Shown piece after piece: positions 1 to 9,110 of a stretch of DNA of 64,000 nucleotides; the stretch's first letter is position 1, and the number at the start of each line of letters is the position of its first letter. This DNA comes from CAWKEY01 sp963848675 (GTDB lineage: Bacteria; Pseudomonadota; Gammaproteobacteria; Methylococcales; Methylomonadaceae), in assembly GCA_963848675.1 (NCBI GenBank), contig CAWKEY010000044.1, forward strand, positions 124,001 through 188,000, given 5' to 3'. The translations under genes were made by a program, and so were the position numbers. Below the pieces are notes generated by a model, which was given only the letters and a program-made list of their open reading frames with translations, was not told the origin of the DNA and did not search any database.

Positions 1-314
1 TCATGACCGACCCCACCATGGGCGGCGTTTCCGCCAGTCTGGCCATGCTGGGAGATATCAATGTTGCCGAGCCCAAGGCTTTGATTGGTTTTGCCGGCCC
101 GCGCGTGATAGAGCAGACCGTCCGTGAAAAATTACCGGAAGGCTTTCAGCGCAGTGAGTTTTTACAGGAACATGGCGCTATCGACATGATTATCGACCGG
201 CGAGAAATGCGCGATAAAATCGCCAGCATTCTGGCGATGCTGATGGCCGGCAAGGCAATTGCGCCGGTCGCAGCGGAACATGTTGTCGAACATTCTGCCG
301 TACAGGACGACTAG
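1..314 (+). CDS. accD: Acetyl-CoA carboxylase carboxyltransferase subunit beta, C-terminal part
   Basis: This is the last roughly 103 residues of AccD, which with AccA transfers the carboxyl group from carboxybiotin to acetyl-CoA to make malonyl-CoA in the first step of fatty acid synthesis. The visible stretch starts at the conserved TDPTMGGVSAS segment of the crotonase-like fold and continues through IGFAGPRVIEQT, both typical of AccD. The N-terminal zinc ribbon lies outside the window, so the gene is cut by the edge and is not itself truncated. It is followed 21 bp later by folC, the usual gammaproteobacterial order. Identification rests on family recall, and the match is strong. Confidence 0.95.
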   Translation, partial: MTDPTMGGVSASLAMLGDINVAEPKALIGFAGPRVIEQTVREKLPEGFQRSEFLQEHGAIDMIIDRREMRDKIASILAMLMAGKAIAPVAAEHVVEHSAVQDD

Positions 315-335
315 CTCGTCCGGCATTATCTGTTC

Positions 336-1613
336 ATGATGCGTTTTGATTGCTTACAAGGCTGGCTGGAGTGGCAGGAAAGTTTGCATCCGCTGGCGAT
401 AGATTTGGGGCTGGAGCGCGCAGCGCAGGTATTTCGAGCACTGCATCCCGATGGCGTGAAACCGCCCACCATTACCGTGGCCGGGACTAATGGCAAAGGC
501 TCGTGCATTGCTTATCTGGAAGCCATCTATCGCGCGCAGGGCTATCGAACCGGGGCTTACACGTCGCCGCATATCCTGAAATACAACGAAAGAATCAAAA
601 TAGACGGCAAACCGGTAGCGGATGAACTGATTTGTGAGGCCTTTGCCAGAATAGAGGCAGTGCGCGGCGGCACCACCTTAAGCTATTTTGAATTCGGTAC
701 CCTGGCCGCTCTGGATATTTTCCGCCGCGCAGGCCTGGACGTGCAATTGCTTGAAGTGGGGCTCGGCGGCCGTCTGGATGCCGTCAATATTGTTGATCCC
801 GATGTTGCGGTGATCACCAGCATCGGCATTGATCATGTCGACTGGCTTGGTAAAACGCGGGAATCCATCGGCAGGGAAAAAGCGGGTATCTTCCGTGCGG
901 CAACGCCCGCTATTGTCGGTGATCCCGATCCGCCAGCCACCTTGTTGCAGACTGCCAGGGATAAAAATGCGCTGCTATCCTGTATCGGTAAAGATTACGG
1001 CTATCAAAAGCAGGCATCAGGTTGGGAATGGTTTGCGAAGGATCTGCACATGGCGCAATTGCCCGAGCCGGGTTTGAAAGGCGAACATCAGTTTCGAAAT
1101 GCCTCAGCGGCTATTTTGGCGGTGCAGAAGCTGAACGAAACTTTGCCGGTCAGTGAGTCATCGATTCGTCAGGGATTGGCCAATGTCCAATTGAATGGCC
1201 GCTTTCAATTAATAGCCGGCGAAATTCAAGTGCTGTTGGATGTCGGTCATAATCCCCAGGCCGTCAAGACCCTGGTTGATTATCTGACCGAGGCTTTCCC
1301 GGGCCGGCGCATACATGCGGTTTTTTCGATGATGAAAGATAAGGATATTGCCGGTGTTCTTGATATGATGAATCCGCTGGTTTATGACTGGTTTTTCGCC
1401 CCTCTGGTCAATCCCAGAGCCGCAACGGAATCTATTATGCGCGAGATTTTTGGGCAAAGCCCGGTGGACAAGGTTTATTTTGGGTTTAAAGGTTTTGCCG
1501 ATGCATTTGACGCGGCAAAAAACCAGTCGCAACAAGGCGATCTGCTGCTGGTTTTTGGTTCCTTCTTTTTGGTATCTGATTGTCTTGCTGAATTTGAGAA
1601 AAAGGTGAGTTGA
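336..1613 (+). CDS. folC: Bifunctional dihydrofolate synthase / folylpolyglutamate synthase
   Basis: FolC adds glutamate to dihydropteroate and then extends the glutamate tail of folates, using ATP, in the cytoplasm. The 425-residue protein has the Mur-ligase type P-loop GTNGKGS at about residues 50-56, the YTSPHI segment at 75-80, GLGGRLD at 142-148 and DVGHNP near 302-307 at the start of the C-terminal ligase domain. The length is normal for the family. Two ATG codons are adjacent at the start and either could be used. It sits between accD and a DedD-like gene, a conserved gammaproteobacterial neighbourhood, and ends 4 bp before the next gene, so the genes are probably cotranscribed. Confidence 0.96.
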   Translation: MMRFDCLQGWLEWQESLHPLAIDLGLERAAQVFRALHPDGVKPPTITVAGTNGKGSCIAYLEAIYRAQGYRTGAYTSPHILKYNERIKIDGKPVADELICEAFARIEAVRGGTTLSYFEFGTLAALDIFRRAGLDVQLLEVGLGGRLDAVNIVDPDVAVITSIGIDHVDWLGKTRESIGREKAGIFRAATPAIVGDPDPPATLLQTARDKNALLSCIGKDYGYQKQASGWEWFAKDLHMAQLPEPGLKGEHQFRNASAAILAVQKLNETLPVSESSIRQGLANVQLNGRFQLIAGEIQVLLDVGHNPQAVKTLVDYLTEAFPGRRIHAVFSMMKDKDIAGVLDMMNPLVYDWFFAPLVNPRAATESIMREIFGQSPVDKVYFGFKGFADAFDAAKNQSQQGDLLLVFGSFFLVSDCLAEFEKKVS

Positions 1614-1617
1614 CGTA

Positions 1618-2421
1618 ATGGATCAAGAATTAAAACAACGTTTAATTGGTGCAGCCGTCGTGACTGCGTTAGCTGCTATTTTTATCCCCATGCTCTTTGA
1701 TGATCCTGTCGATCAGAGCGGACAGGTTGTCAGTGAGCTGGTTGTTCCCGAAGCGCCGGTGAAAGCCTCTGAAGACGCGGCCAGTAAATTACCGGCCAAT
1801 GCCGAAGCCGTGCTGGCGCAGCCCGATCAGGGGCTTACTCAGGAAGAGGCCGAGGCAACCGCTACGGTCAGTGAAGCGGAATTCATGGATAGCGGAGCCG
1901 CCCTAGGCGCCGATGAAGCGATTGATGAATCGGTAGAGGAGCCTGTGGCTGCCGAGCCTGTCGTTACGCTGCCGAAATTAACACCCAAACAGAAGCCCGC
2001 TGCCAAACCCGCGCCTGCCGAAGTGGTCGCGCAGGCGGCAAAACCAGCAACTGTTGAACGGGCAGCTAAACCCCCGCAACCCAAGGCAGCGGCGGTTGCA
2101 AAACCGGTGGCTAAAGCGCTTGAACCGGCAAAATCCGCGGCAAGTACGGCCAAGGCGGCACCTGCGGCCAAGCCGGCTGCTGGCCTGTCGCGCTGGTATA
2201 TACAGGTGGGCAGTTATGGCCAGGAAGCCAATGCCATGGCCATGTGGAATACTTTGCGTAAACAGGGTTTCCCGGTATTGATGGAAACCATCCATAATTC
2301 GGAAAAAGGCACTTTATACCGGCTTAAGGTTGGTCCCGAGCTTGATCAGAAACGGGCGGCCGCCATGAAGGAAAAACTGGATAAACAAAACAACCTGAAA
2401 ACCATGCTGCGTGCTGAATGA
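1618..2421 (+). CDS. dedD: DedD-like SPOR-domain cell division protein
   Basis: This is a bitopic inner-membrane protein with a short cytoplasmic N-terminus, one membrane segment at about residues 9-26 and a long Ala/Pro/Lys/Glu-rich periplasmic linker. The C-terminal SPOR domain is at about 190-265 and includes the WYIQVGSY and YRLKVGP strands. SPOR domains bind denuded peptidoglycan glycan strands at the septum, so the protein probably localises to the division site. The domain layout, the 267-residue length and the position between folC and cvpA match DedD. The linker is low complexity (many AKPA-type motifs), so similarity there means little. The overlapping ORFs on the other strand are composition artefacts. 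Confidence 0.88.
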   Translation: MDQELKQRLIGAAVVTALAAIFIPMLFDDPVDQSGQVVSELVVPEAPVKASEDAASKLPANAEAVLAQPDQGLTQEEAEATATVSEAEFMDSGAALGADEAIDESVEEPVAAEPVVTLPKLTPKQKPAAKPAPAEVVAQAAKPATVERAAKPPQPKAAAVAKPVAKALEPAKSAASTAKAAPAAKPAAGLSRWYIQVGSYGQEANAMAMWNTLRKQGFPVLMETIHNSEKGTLYRLKVGPELDQKRAAAMKEKLDKQNNLKTMLRAE

Positions 2422-2469
2422 ATTTTAGCGCGCCATTAATACAGAGCGGGCGTTAATTTGGGGGATACT

Positions 2470-2961
2470 ATGATCTGGATAGATTTCGCCATCATCGGCC
2501 TAGTTTTTGTTTCACTCATCATCGGCTTGGTGCGCGGGTTTATTAAGGAAGCGTTTTCACTGGTGACATGGATACTGGGCATTTGGGTAGGGTTGAGTTT
2601 TAGCCGTGAATTTTCAGGCTTCCTAGAACAGTCGATCAGTTATCCCTCTGCCCGGATTGCCGCAGCGTTTGCCATATTGTTTGTGATGACCCTGGTGCTG
2701 GGCGGCCTGATCAGTTATTTATTGGGCGTGTTGGTGAACAAAACCGGCCTGACCGGAACCGATCGTTTTGCGGGCATGATTTTTGGCATTGTTAGAGGCA
2801 TGGTGGTGGTTAGCATCCTTGTCATGTTGGCGGGTTTAACTCCGCTGCCTGAAGATTCATGGTGGAAAGAGTCCAAATTGATCCCGCCTTTTCAATCCCT
2901 CGCTGTCTGGTTGCGGGATCATGTTCCGTCCGGTATGGCGGGATACATTAATTATCACTAA
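2470..2961 (+). CDS. cvpA: CvpA family inner-membrane protein
   Basis: CvpA is a small membrane protein first named for colicin V production; in many Gram-negatives it affects envelope robustness, and its biochemical role is unsettled. The 163-residue product has four hydrophobic segments starting with IWIDFAIIGLVFVSLIIGL and the characteristic VRGF motif just after the first one. An in-frame TTG lies 12 bp upstream at 2458, but the ATG at 2470 is preceded by a GGGGGA purine stretch at suitable spacing, so I prefer the ATG. The location immediately upstream of purF is the classic cvpA-purF pair. Confidence 0.92.
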   Translation: MIWIDFAIIGLVFVSLIIGLVRGFIKEAFSLVTWILGIWVGLSFSREFSGFLEQSISYPSARIAAAFAILFVMTLVLGGLISYLLGVLVNKTGLTGTDRFAGMIFGIVRGMVVVSILVMLAGLTPLPEDSWWKESKLIPPFQSLAVWLRDHVPSGMAGYINYH

Positions 2962-2989
2962 GTATTTTTTACAATCAGGTTATTAAAGA

Positions 2990-4498
2990 ATGTGTGGTAT
3001 CGCTGCTATCGTTTCCCATCAGGCTGTTAATCAGGAGCTCTATGATGCACTGACAGTTTTGCAACATCGAGGCCAGGATGCCGCGGGCATTGTTACCTGT
3101 GAACGCGGGCGCCTGCATTTGCGCAAGGATAACGGCTTGACGCGTGATGTTTTTACCAATGCCCAGATGATGAAACTGCGCGGCAATATGGGTATTGCCC
3201 ATGTGCGTTATCCGACTGCGGGTTGTACCAGTTCGGCAGAGGCGCAGCCTTTTTATGTTAATTCACCCTTTGGTTTGACGCTGGCGCATAACGGCAATCT
3301 GACCAATACCGAAGAGCTCAAGACAGCCTTGTTCGTGGAAGATTTGCGGCACATCAATACCGACTCTGATTCAGAAGTCCTGCTCAATGTGTTTGCCCAT
3401 GAATTACAGGCGGTCGGCAAATTGCATTTGAATGTTGACGATGTGTTTCAGGCGGTGTCTGGTGTGCATCGGCGCTGTCGCGGCGCGTATGCGGTTGTCG
3501 TTATGATCGCCGGTTTTGGCATCCTGGGTTTTAGAGATCCGCACGGTATCCGGCCTCTGGTCTACGGCGAAAGAAAAACCGACGAAGGCTCCGAATTCAT
3601 GATTGCTTCTGAAAGTGTGGCGCTGGATGTGCTGGGTTTTGATCTGATCCGCGATGTCGAGCCGGGCGAAGCGGTGTTTATTGAAGAAGCCGGGATATTG
3701 CACAGCAAACAGTGCGCGGATGAAATTGATCATTGCCCGTGTATTTTCGAGTATGTCTATTTTGCCCGCCCCGATTCGATTATTGACGATATTTCGGTCT
3801 ATAAAGCGCGTTTGCGCATGGGCGAAAAGCTCGCCGCCAAGGTGCTGCGGGAATGGCCGGATCATGATATTGATGTGGTCATTCCGATTCCCGACACCAG
3901 CCGGACTGCGGCTTTGCAAATGGCCAATATGCTGGGCGTGAAATTTCGCGAAGGCTTTATGAAGAATCGTTACATAGGCCGGACCTTTATCATGCCGGGT
4001 CAGAAAATGCGCAAGAAATCGGTACGCCAAAAGCTAAATGCCATTGGTTTGGAGTTTGAAGGCAAGAATGTCCTGCTGGTCGATGACTCTGTGGTGCGCG
4101 GCACCACCTCCGAGCAGATTATCCAGATGGCCCGCGATGCCGGCGCCAAAAAAGTATACTTTGCTTCGGCCGCGCCGCCGGTGCGCTATCCGAACGTCTA
4201 CGGTATTGATATGCCGGCGGCCAATGAGCTGATTGCCCATGACCGCTCGGAACAGGAAGTTTGCGTTGCCATCGGTGCGGACCGCCTGATCTACCAGGAT
4301 CTGGATGATTTGATTGACGCCGTCCGCAAAGGCAACCCCGAGATCAAGCATTTCGACACCTCCTGCTTTAGCAACGAATATATTACCGGCGATATCGATG
4401 ATGCCTATCTGGAACGTATTGGTGCTATGCGTAACGATACTGCCCAGACCGGACGCAACAGTGAAAACTTTATTATAGAAATGCAGAATTCGGATTAA
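2990..4498 (+). CDS. purF: Amidophosphoribosyltransferase
   Basis: PurF makes 5-phosphoribosylamine from PRPP and glutamine, the first committed step of purine synthesis. The protein begins MCGIAAIV, so after Met removal the N-terminal Cys is the class II glutaminase nucleophile; RYPTAG and HNGNLTN further mark the glutaminase domain. The phosphoribosyltransferase domain carries the PRPP loop LLVDDSVVRGTTS around residues 360-373. The length of 502 is normal for the proteobacterial form. It follows cvpA by 28 bp, so the pair is probably one transcript. No PurR-like operator was recognised. Confidence 0.97.
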   Translation: MCGIAAIVSHQAVNQELYDALTVLQHRGQDAAGIVTCERGRLHLRKDNGLTRDVFTNAQMMKLRGNMGIAHVRYPTAGCTSSAEAQPFYVNSPFGLTLAHNGNLTNTEELKTALFVEDLRHINTDSDSEVLLNVFAHELQAVGKLHLNVDDVFQAVSGVHRRCRGAYAVVVMIAGFGILGFRDPHGIRPLVYGERKTDEGSEFMIASESVALDVLGFDLIRDVEPGEAVFIEEAGILHSKQCADEIDHCPCIFEYVYFARPDSIIDDISVYKARLRMGEKLAAKVLREWPDHDIDVVIPIPDTSRTAALQMANMLGVKFREGFMKNRYIGRTFIMPGQKMRKKSVRQKLNAIGLEFEGKNVLLVDDSVVRGTTSEQIIQMARDAGAKKVYFASAAPPVRYPNVYGIDMPAANELIAHDRSEQEVCVAIGADRLIYQDLDDLIDAVRKGNPEIKHFDTSCFSNEYITGDIDDAYLERIGAMRNDTAQTGRNSENFIIEMQNSD

Positions 4499-4585
4499 AC
4501 GCTATTCTAAAGTAAATCCTATCCTGCGGATGAGGCTCAACCTCTCCTGCAAGTCTCAAAACTCATACGGTAGTTAAATACTCCA

Positions 4586-5767
4586 ATGAACGATATTAAC
4601 TGGAACGACTATTCTCTGGAAACTCAGGCGATCAGAGCCGGGCACAGGCGTACGCATGAGGATGAGCACAGCATCCCGATCTTTGCGACGTCCAGTTATG
4701 TGTTTAAAAGTGCCCAAGAAGCCGCCTTGCGCTTTACCGGGCAGCAAGCCGGCAATATTTATTCCCGTTTTACCAATCCAACGGTCAACGCGTTTCAGGA
4801 ACGTCTGGCGTTTATGGAAAAAGGCGAGCGCTGTCTGGCGTTTTCATCCGGCATGGCGGCGATTATGGCCGTAGGCATGGGTCTGTTAAAAGCCGGTGAT
4901 CATGTGGTCTGTTCGCGCAGCGTGTTTGGCAATACCGTATTGATGTTCCAGAATTATTTCGGCAAATTCGGAGTTGAAACCGATTTTGTGGATTTGATTG
5001 ACGCTGCGGCCTGGGACGCCGCCATTAAACCGAACACACGCTTTCTGTTTCTGGAAACGCCGTCCAATCCTCTCATTGAAATTGCCGATATTCCGGTGCT
5101 TGCCGATATTGCGCATAAACACAACTGCTTACTGGTAGTTGACAATTGTTTTTGTACGCCCGTGTTGCAAAAACCTATAGAGCTGGGCGCAGATATTGTC
5201 GTGCATTCGGCAACCAAATACATAGACGGGCACGGGCGTTGTGTCGGCGGCGCGGTCGTTGCCAGTGAAGAAGTCATAGAAAAGCAGATTTATCCTTACC
5301 TGCGCACCGGCGGCGCCACGATGAGCCCGTTTAATGCCTGGGTATTTTTGTCCGGTCTGGAAACCCTGGCGCTCAGGATGAAGGCGCACTGCGACAGCGC
5401 CTTTGAATTGGCGAAATGGCTGGAGCAACAAGCTGGTGTAGCCAAGGTGCACTATCCCGGCCTGTCATCGCATGGCCAGCATGATTTGGCCAAGCGCCAG
5501 CAAAGCCACTTTGGCGGTGTGCTGAGCTTTGAGCTGGCAGGCGGCAAGGAGCATGCCTGGAAATTGATCGACGCCACCGAAATGCTGTCCATTACAGCCA
5601 ATCTGGGTGATGTTAAAACCACCATCACGCACCCTTCAACCACCACGCACGGGCGATTGGCGCCGGAAGTGCGCGCAGCGGCCGGCATTAAAGACGGCCT
5701 GGTCAGAATTTCAGTGGGACTGGAAAATCTGGAAGACATCAAAAGAGACCTCTTAAAAGGCTTATAA
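4586..5767 (+). CDS. metZ: O-succinylhomoserine sulfhydrylase
   Basis: MetZ is a PLP enzyme of the Cys/Met metabolism family that makes homocysteine directly from O-succinylhomoserine and sulfide, bypassing cystathionine. The 393-residue protein shows the family fold with YSRFTNPT, the SSGMAAI segment and the PLP lysine in HSATKYIDGHG at about residue 211. Placement directly after purF is the Pseudomonas-like arrangement for metZ, which favours this name over metB or metC. Substrate preference (succinyl against acetyl ester) cannot be read from the sequence with certainty. No strong ribosome binding site was seen before the ATG. Confidence 0.9.
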   Translation: MNDINWNDYSLETQAIRAGHRRTHEDEHSIPIFATSSYVFKSAQEAALRFTGQQAGNIYSRFTNPTVNAFQERLAFMEKGERCLAFSSGMAAIMAVGMGLLKAGDHVVCSRSVFGNTVLMFQNYFGKFGVETDFVDLIDAAAWDAAIKPNTRFLFLETPSNPLIEIADIPVLADIAHKHNCLLVVDNCFCTPVLQKPIELGADIVVHSATKYIDGHGRCVGGAVVASEEVIEKQIYPYLRTGGATMSPFNAWVFLSGLETLALRMKAHCDSAFELAKWLEQQAGVAKVHYPGLSSHGQHDLAKRQQSHFGGVLSFELAGGKEHAWKLIDATEMLSITANLGDVKTTITHPSTTTHGRLAPEVRAAAGIKDGLVRISVGLENLEDIKRDLLKGL

Positions 5768-5785
5768 CTTAATGCAAGGGACGTT

Positions 5786-7447
5786 ATGCTCTTAACAGTG
5801 GCCAGTAATTTACTCAGTGATAATGTCAGGATACTTAAAGCTGAGGTTTCCAAAACGGCTTACCAGGGCGTTCTGATTGCCATAGGCAGTATTATTATCG
5901 CTACCTGTATGGTCAGTTTTTATGAAACGGGAGAGGTATCGCTACAAGGTATTGTCAATGCGCAAAAAAGTAACTTCGCACTTTGGATTCTGGATAGCAT
6001 TCCTTTTGTTTTCAGCGTCTGGGGCCAGTATGCCAGTTCGATAATTGCCAATCAGGCCGGGGTGATGGTATTTGATCAGACTCAGGAGCTGCGCAATAAA
6101 ACCGAGCACCTGGAAAAACAGACGCGTTATGTCATCACGCATGACCCGCTCACCGATCTACCCAACAGGGCGCTATTTTACGATCGGGTGGAACGGGCTA
6201 TTTTCTCGGCGAATAATCAAAACCGGCTGCTGTCCATATTGCTGATTGAAATTGAAAACTTCAAAGAAGTCTGCGATACCTTGGGCAGAAACAGCAGTGA
6301 CATTATCCTCAAGCAGATTTCCACGCGTCTCCAGGGCGTCAGTAGTGACAGGGATGGCGTGGCCAAGATCGACGGCAATGTATTTGGTATTCTTCTGGCT
6401 GATATTTCCGATTTTGCCGAAACCGAGCAGCTGGCGCAGTATATTCAAAAAACCATGGAGCTGCCCTTTGTCGTTGACCGGCTCAAATTTGCTGTGCATT
6501 CAAATATAGGCATTGTGCGTTTTCCGGAGCACGGAGAAGATGTCGACACCTTGGTTCAGAGAGCCGGTGTGGCTCTGGATATGGCTCGAATGTCAAACAA
6601 GGGTTATGCTCTCTATGAACCTTCATTTGATAAACACAGCCCCCGGCGTCTGACCTTGATGTCTGAGCTGCGCCATGCAATTGAGCGGGGCGAACTGGAG
6701 TTGTTTTATCAGGCCAAGGCCTCCATTAACAATGGCATGCTCTATGGCGCCGAGGCGCTAGTACGCTGGCGTCATCCTATACATGGCTTTATTTCGCCAG
6801 ATGATTTCATTCCCATGGCGGAACGAACGCGGATGATTAAGCAGCTGACACGGTGGGTGCTAAAGGAGGCTTTCCGGCATTGCGCGGACTGGCACAAACA
6901 AGGCATCGATTTAAAAATATCGGTGAATTTATCGGCCAAGGATTTGCATGATCCTGAATTGCCGGACCTTATCGCCGGTATCGCCGCCGCTGCCGGGATT
7001 AAACCGGAGTGGATCATGCTGGAAATTACCGAGAGTTCAGTGATGAGCGACCCTGAAAGTGCGCTGGAAATTATTGAACGCCTGCATGGCATGGGCTACC
7101 AGTTTTCAATCGACGATTATGGCACCGGCTATTCCTCACTGGCGTATTTGAAAAAAATGCCCTTGACCGAGCTGAAAATCGACAAATCCTTTGTTAAGGA
7201 TATTTTGATTAGTGACAATGATGCGGTGATCGTCAGAGCCACGATCAATCTGGCGCATAATCTCGGCTTGCAGGTGACCGCCGAAGGCGTGGAAAGTCAA
7301 GAAATCATGGACAGACTCAAGGACTATGGCTGTGATATCGCGCAAGGATATTTTATGAACAACCCCTTATCTGTTGTTGATTTTGATCAATGGATGCGTG
7401 ATTCGCAATGGCGGGGTATTTCACTAGAGCCATCTGGCAAGTCCTGA
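5786..7447 (+). CDS. Membrane GGDEF-EAL protein, likely c-di-GMP phosphodiesterase
   Basis: This 553-residue signalling protein has two hydrophobic stretches near residues 25-45 and 66-82, a GGDEF-type domain at about 115-280 and an EAL domain at about 290-540. The GGDEF signature is degenerate: where GG(D/E)EF is expected, residues 196-200 read DGNVF, so cyclase activity is unlikely. The EAL domain looks competent, with EAL at 323-325, SVNLSAKDL, LEITES, SIDDYGTGYSSL, LKIDKSFV, TAEGVE and CDIAQGYF all present. I therefore infer a c-di-GMP hydrolase tuned by a sensory or GTP-binding GGDEF remnant. It starts 18 bp after metZ, but its regulation is unknown. Confidence 0.85.
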   Translation: MLLTVASNLLSDNVRILKAEVSKTAYQGVLIAIGSIIIATCMVSFYETGEVSLQGIVNAQKSNFALWILDSIPFVFSVWGQYASSIIANQAGVMVFDQTQELRNKTEHLEKQTRYVITHDPLTDLPNRALFYDRVERAIFSANNQNRLLSILLIEIENFKEVCDTLGRNSSDIILKQISTRLQGVSSDRDGVAKIDGNVFGILLADISDFAETEQLAQYIQKTMELPFVVDRLKFAVHSNIGIVRFPEHGEDVDTLVQRAGVALDMARMSNKGYALYEPSFDKHSPRRLTLMSELRHAIERGELELFYQAKASINNGMLYGAEALVRWRHPIHGFISPDDFIPMAERTRMIKQLTRWVLKEAFRHCADWHKQGIDLKISVNLSAKDLHDPELPDLIAGIAAAAGIKPEWIMLEITESSVMSDPESALEIIERLHGMGYQFSIDDYGTGYSSLAYLKKMPLTELKIDKSFVKDILISDNDAVIVRATINLAHNLGLQVTAEGVESQEIMDRLKDYGCDIAQGYFMNNPLSVVDFDQWMRDSQWRGISLEPSGKS

Positions 7448-7503
7448 TCACGCGGCTGCGCAGAATCATCGTAGCTGTACTCGAGGGTGGGTGGCCGCTT
7501 CGT

Positions 7504-7761
7504 TTAAATCAACTCCAGCAGCGGATCGAGTTTTTTCTCACGATCCAGGGCATACAGATTATCAAAGCCCCCGACATGAAAATCACCAATATAGATTTGC
7601 GGCACGGTGCGGCGCTGGGTTTTCAGCATCATTTCTTCCCGTAAACCGGGTTTGTCATCGACATTGATCTCGGCATATGCGACGCCCTTTTTGTCGAGCA
7701 GGCGCTTGGCCATGGTGCAGTAAGGGCAAAGGTTGGCGGTATAGATCAGTATTTCAGGCAT
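7504..7761 (-). CDS. grxC: Glutaredoxin 3 (GrxC)
   Basis: This small 85-residue dithiol glutaredoxin reduces disulfides and glutathione mixed disulfides using glutathione. The active site CPYC is at residues 12-15, the cis-proline motif is TVPQIYIG, and the GSH-binding GG is in VGGFDNL. Length and motif fit GrxC of proteobacteria. It is transcribed against the upstream EAL gene and lies 34 bp downstream of the aldolase-like gene on the same strand, so the two could share a transcript. The region between it and the EAL gene shows no clear terminator. Confidence 0.93.
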   Translation of the reverse strand: MPEILIYTANLCPYCTMAKRLLDKKGVAYAEINVDDKPGLREEMMLKTQRRTVPQIYIGDFHVGGFDNLYALDREKKLDPLLELI

Positions 7762-7795
7762 GATGCATTAATGGTTGCTAATATGTGGGGCTATT

Positions 7796-8446
7796 CTATC
7801 GGTTTATGTGTTGCTGTTCAATGCCGATGGCCAGCGCCAAGTGCCTTATCAGCAGCCAGGCAGCCTCCTGCAGGTTTTTGCCGAAACTGATGACGCCATC
7901 CTCATGCCCGAGCATGGTAAATAGTGAACACTGTTTTAGGCGGCCGGATTGAAACAGCTGTTCGACAGCCGCGGCCATGGCCACTGTGCCGTAAGCAATA
8001 TCGGCGGCCGTATGAGGTAAATCAAGCGCAGCCGTATGACGCCAGATTTCCGGGCAGTGTACATGAATGACGGCTTGTATTTCAGATTCTTGCGCGTACA
8101 CGCTGGCATGTGTCAATGATTCTGAAGAAGGATGGCACAGACCGCAGGAATGTATCCGGTTTGCTCCAGGTTCTGCCTTAACGACCTGACAATACTGTTC
8201 AGCCCTTAACTGCTCAAGATGTCCGGTTTGAGTGCCGCTGATGATGAATTGATCGCTGTGCGTAGCGAGCCTTTGGCTGATATTGCCAAAGCCGCAGTTG
8301 TCGTATTTGCCGGGAATTTGGCCGATAAGACCGAGGCGAAAAATAACAGTACGCCAGGCGTTTATTTCGGTTAATGAGAATTTGTCCGCGATGGTTTTTT
8401 GGCTATGCTTGAGCTGATATTTGATGACGCCTTCTTGTGAATTCAT
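7796..8446 (-). CDS. Class II aldolase/adducin family protein
   Basis: This 216-residue protein belongs to the zinc-dependent class II aldolase/adducin fold (fuculose-phosphate aldolase, ribulose-phosphate epimerase and methylthioribulose-1-phosphate dehydratase relatives). Zinc ligands look intact, with the HVH pair at residues 128 and 130, a distal histidine at about 181 in MLGHEDG and the catalytic glutamate candidate at 109 in PSSESLTH. GNIS near 54-57 is the phosphate-binding region. Without methionine-salvage or sugar genes nearby, the substrate cannot be assigned. It is divergent from nrdR, with a 210-bp gap between them. Confidence 0.75.
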   Translation of the reverse strand: MNSQEGVIKYQLKHSQKTIADKFSLTEINAWRTVIFRLGLIGQIPGKYDNCGFGNISQRLATHSDQFIISGTQTGHLEQLRAEQYCQVVKAEPGANRIHSCGLCHPSSESLTHASVYAQESEIQAVIHVHCPEIWRHTAALDLPHTAADIAYGTVAMAAAVEQLFQSGRLKQCSLFTMLGHEDGVISFGKNLQEAAWLLIRHLALAIGIEQQHINR

Positions 8447-8656
8447 GGGCTGTTTTTACAGGCTAATGCCAAAAGATGCCAGCATAAGGCATGTGTTCAT
8501 GAGTAACAATATTAGCGCTGTGTTCTGCATGAGTAAGACTTATTCTGCTGCGATGCCGGAAAATAAAAACCGGCCAACATTGGTAAATTGATATAAAATT
8601 CCGGATTTTCAATTTGCAGGCCGAATTTTCGGCAGACAATACACGGTGGCTTTGTT

Positions 8657-9109
8657 ATGCGATGTCCGTTTTGTGCGGCACAGGATACCCGCGTTATTGA
8701 TTCCAGGTTGGCTCATGAAGGCGACCAGGTTCGCCGCCGTCGTGAATGTACAGTCTGTAAAGAACGCTTTACTACACATGAAGTAGCTGAATTAACCTTG
8801 CCACGTATTATCAAGCGTGGCGGTCTGCGTGAAGCATTTGATGAAAACAAGCTGCGTTCCGGCATGTCGCGAGCCCTGGAAAAGCGGCCGGTGGGAAGCG
8901 ATGATATTGAAGCGGCAATCAATCGAATCAAAAAAGAGTTGATGGAGAGCGGCGAGCGCGAAATTCCGGCGCAGGAACTGGGTGAAAAGGTCATGAAAGA
9001 ACTGAATGTGCTCGATCATGTGGCGTTTGTACGTTTTGCATCGGTGTATCGCAGTTTTCAGGATGTCAGTGAATTCACCGAAATGATTGAGCATCTGCAA
9101 AAAAAATAA
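8657..9109 (+). CDS. nrdR: Transcriptional repressor NrdR
   Basis: NrdR represses ribonucleotide reductase genes by sensing ATP/dATP. The N-terminal zinc ribbon uses Cys 3, 6, 31 and 34 and is followed by the ATP-cone domain (about residues 46-136, KRGGLREAFDENKLRSGM region). The length of 150 is standard. It lies directly upstream of ribD, separated by one base, as in many Gammaproteobacteria including E. coli. No NrdR box was found that I would defend in the upstream gap. Confidence 0.97.
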   Translation: MRCPFCAAQDTRVIDSRLAHEGDQVRRRRECTVCKERFTTHEVAELTLPRIIKRGGLREAFDENKLRSGMSRALEKRPVGSDDIEAAINRIKKELMESGEREIPAQELGEKVMKELNVLDHVAFVRFASVYRSFQDVSEFTEMIEHLQKK

Positions 9110-9110
9110 C

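Noticed and set aside
8447..8656. NrdR box or FMN/TPP riboswitch in the nrdR-rib upstream region
   Set aside because: No sequence there matched these motifs well enough to defend.
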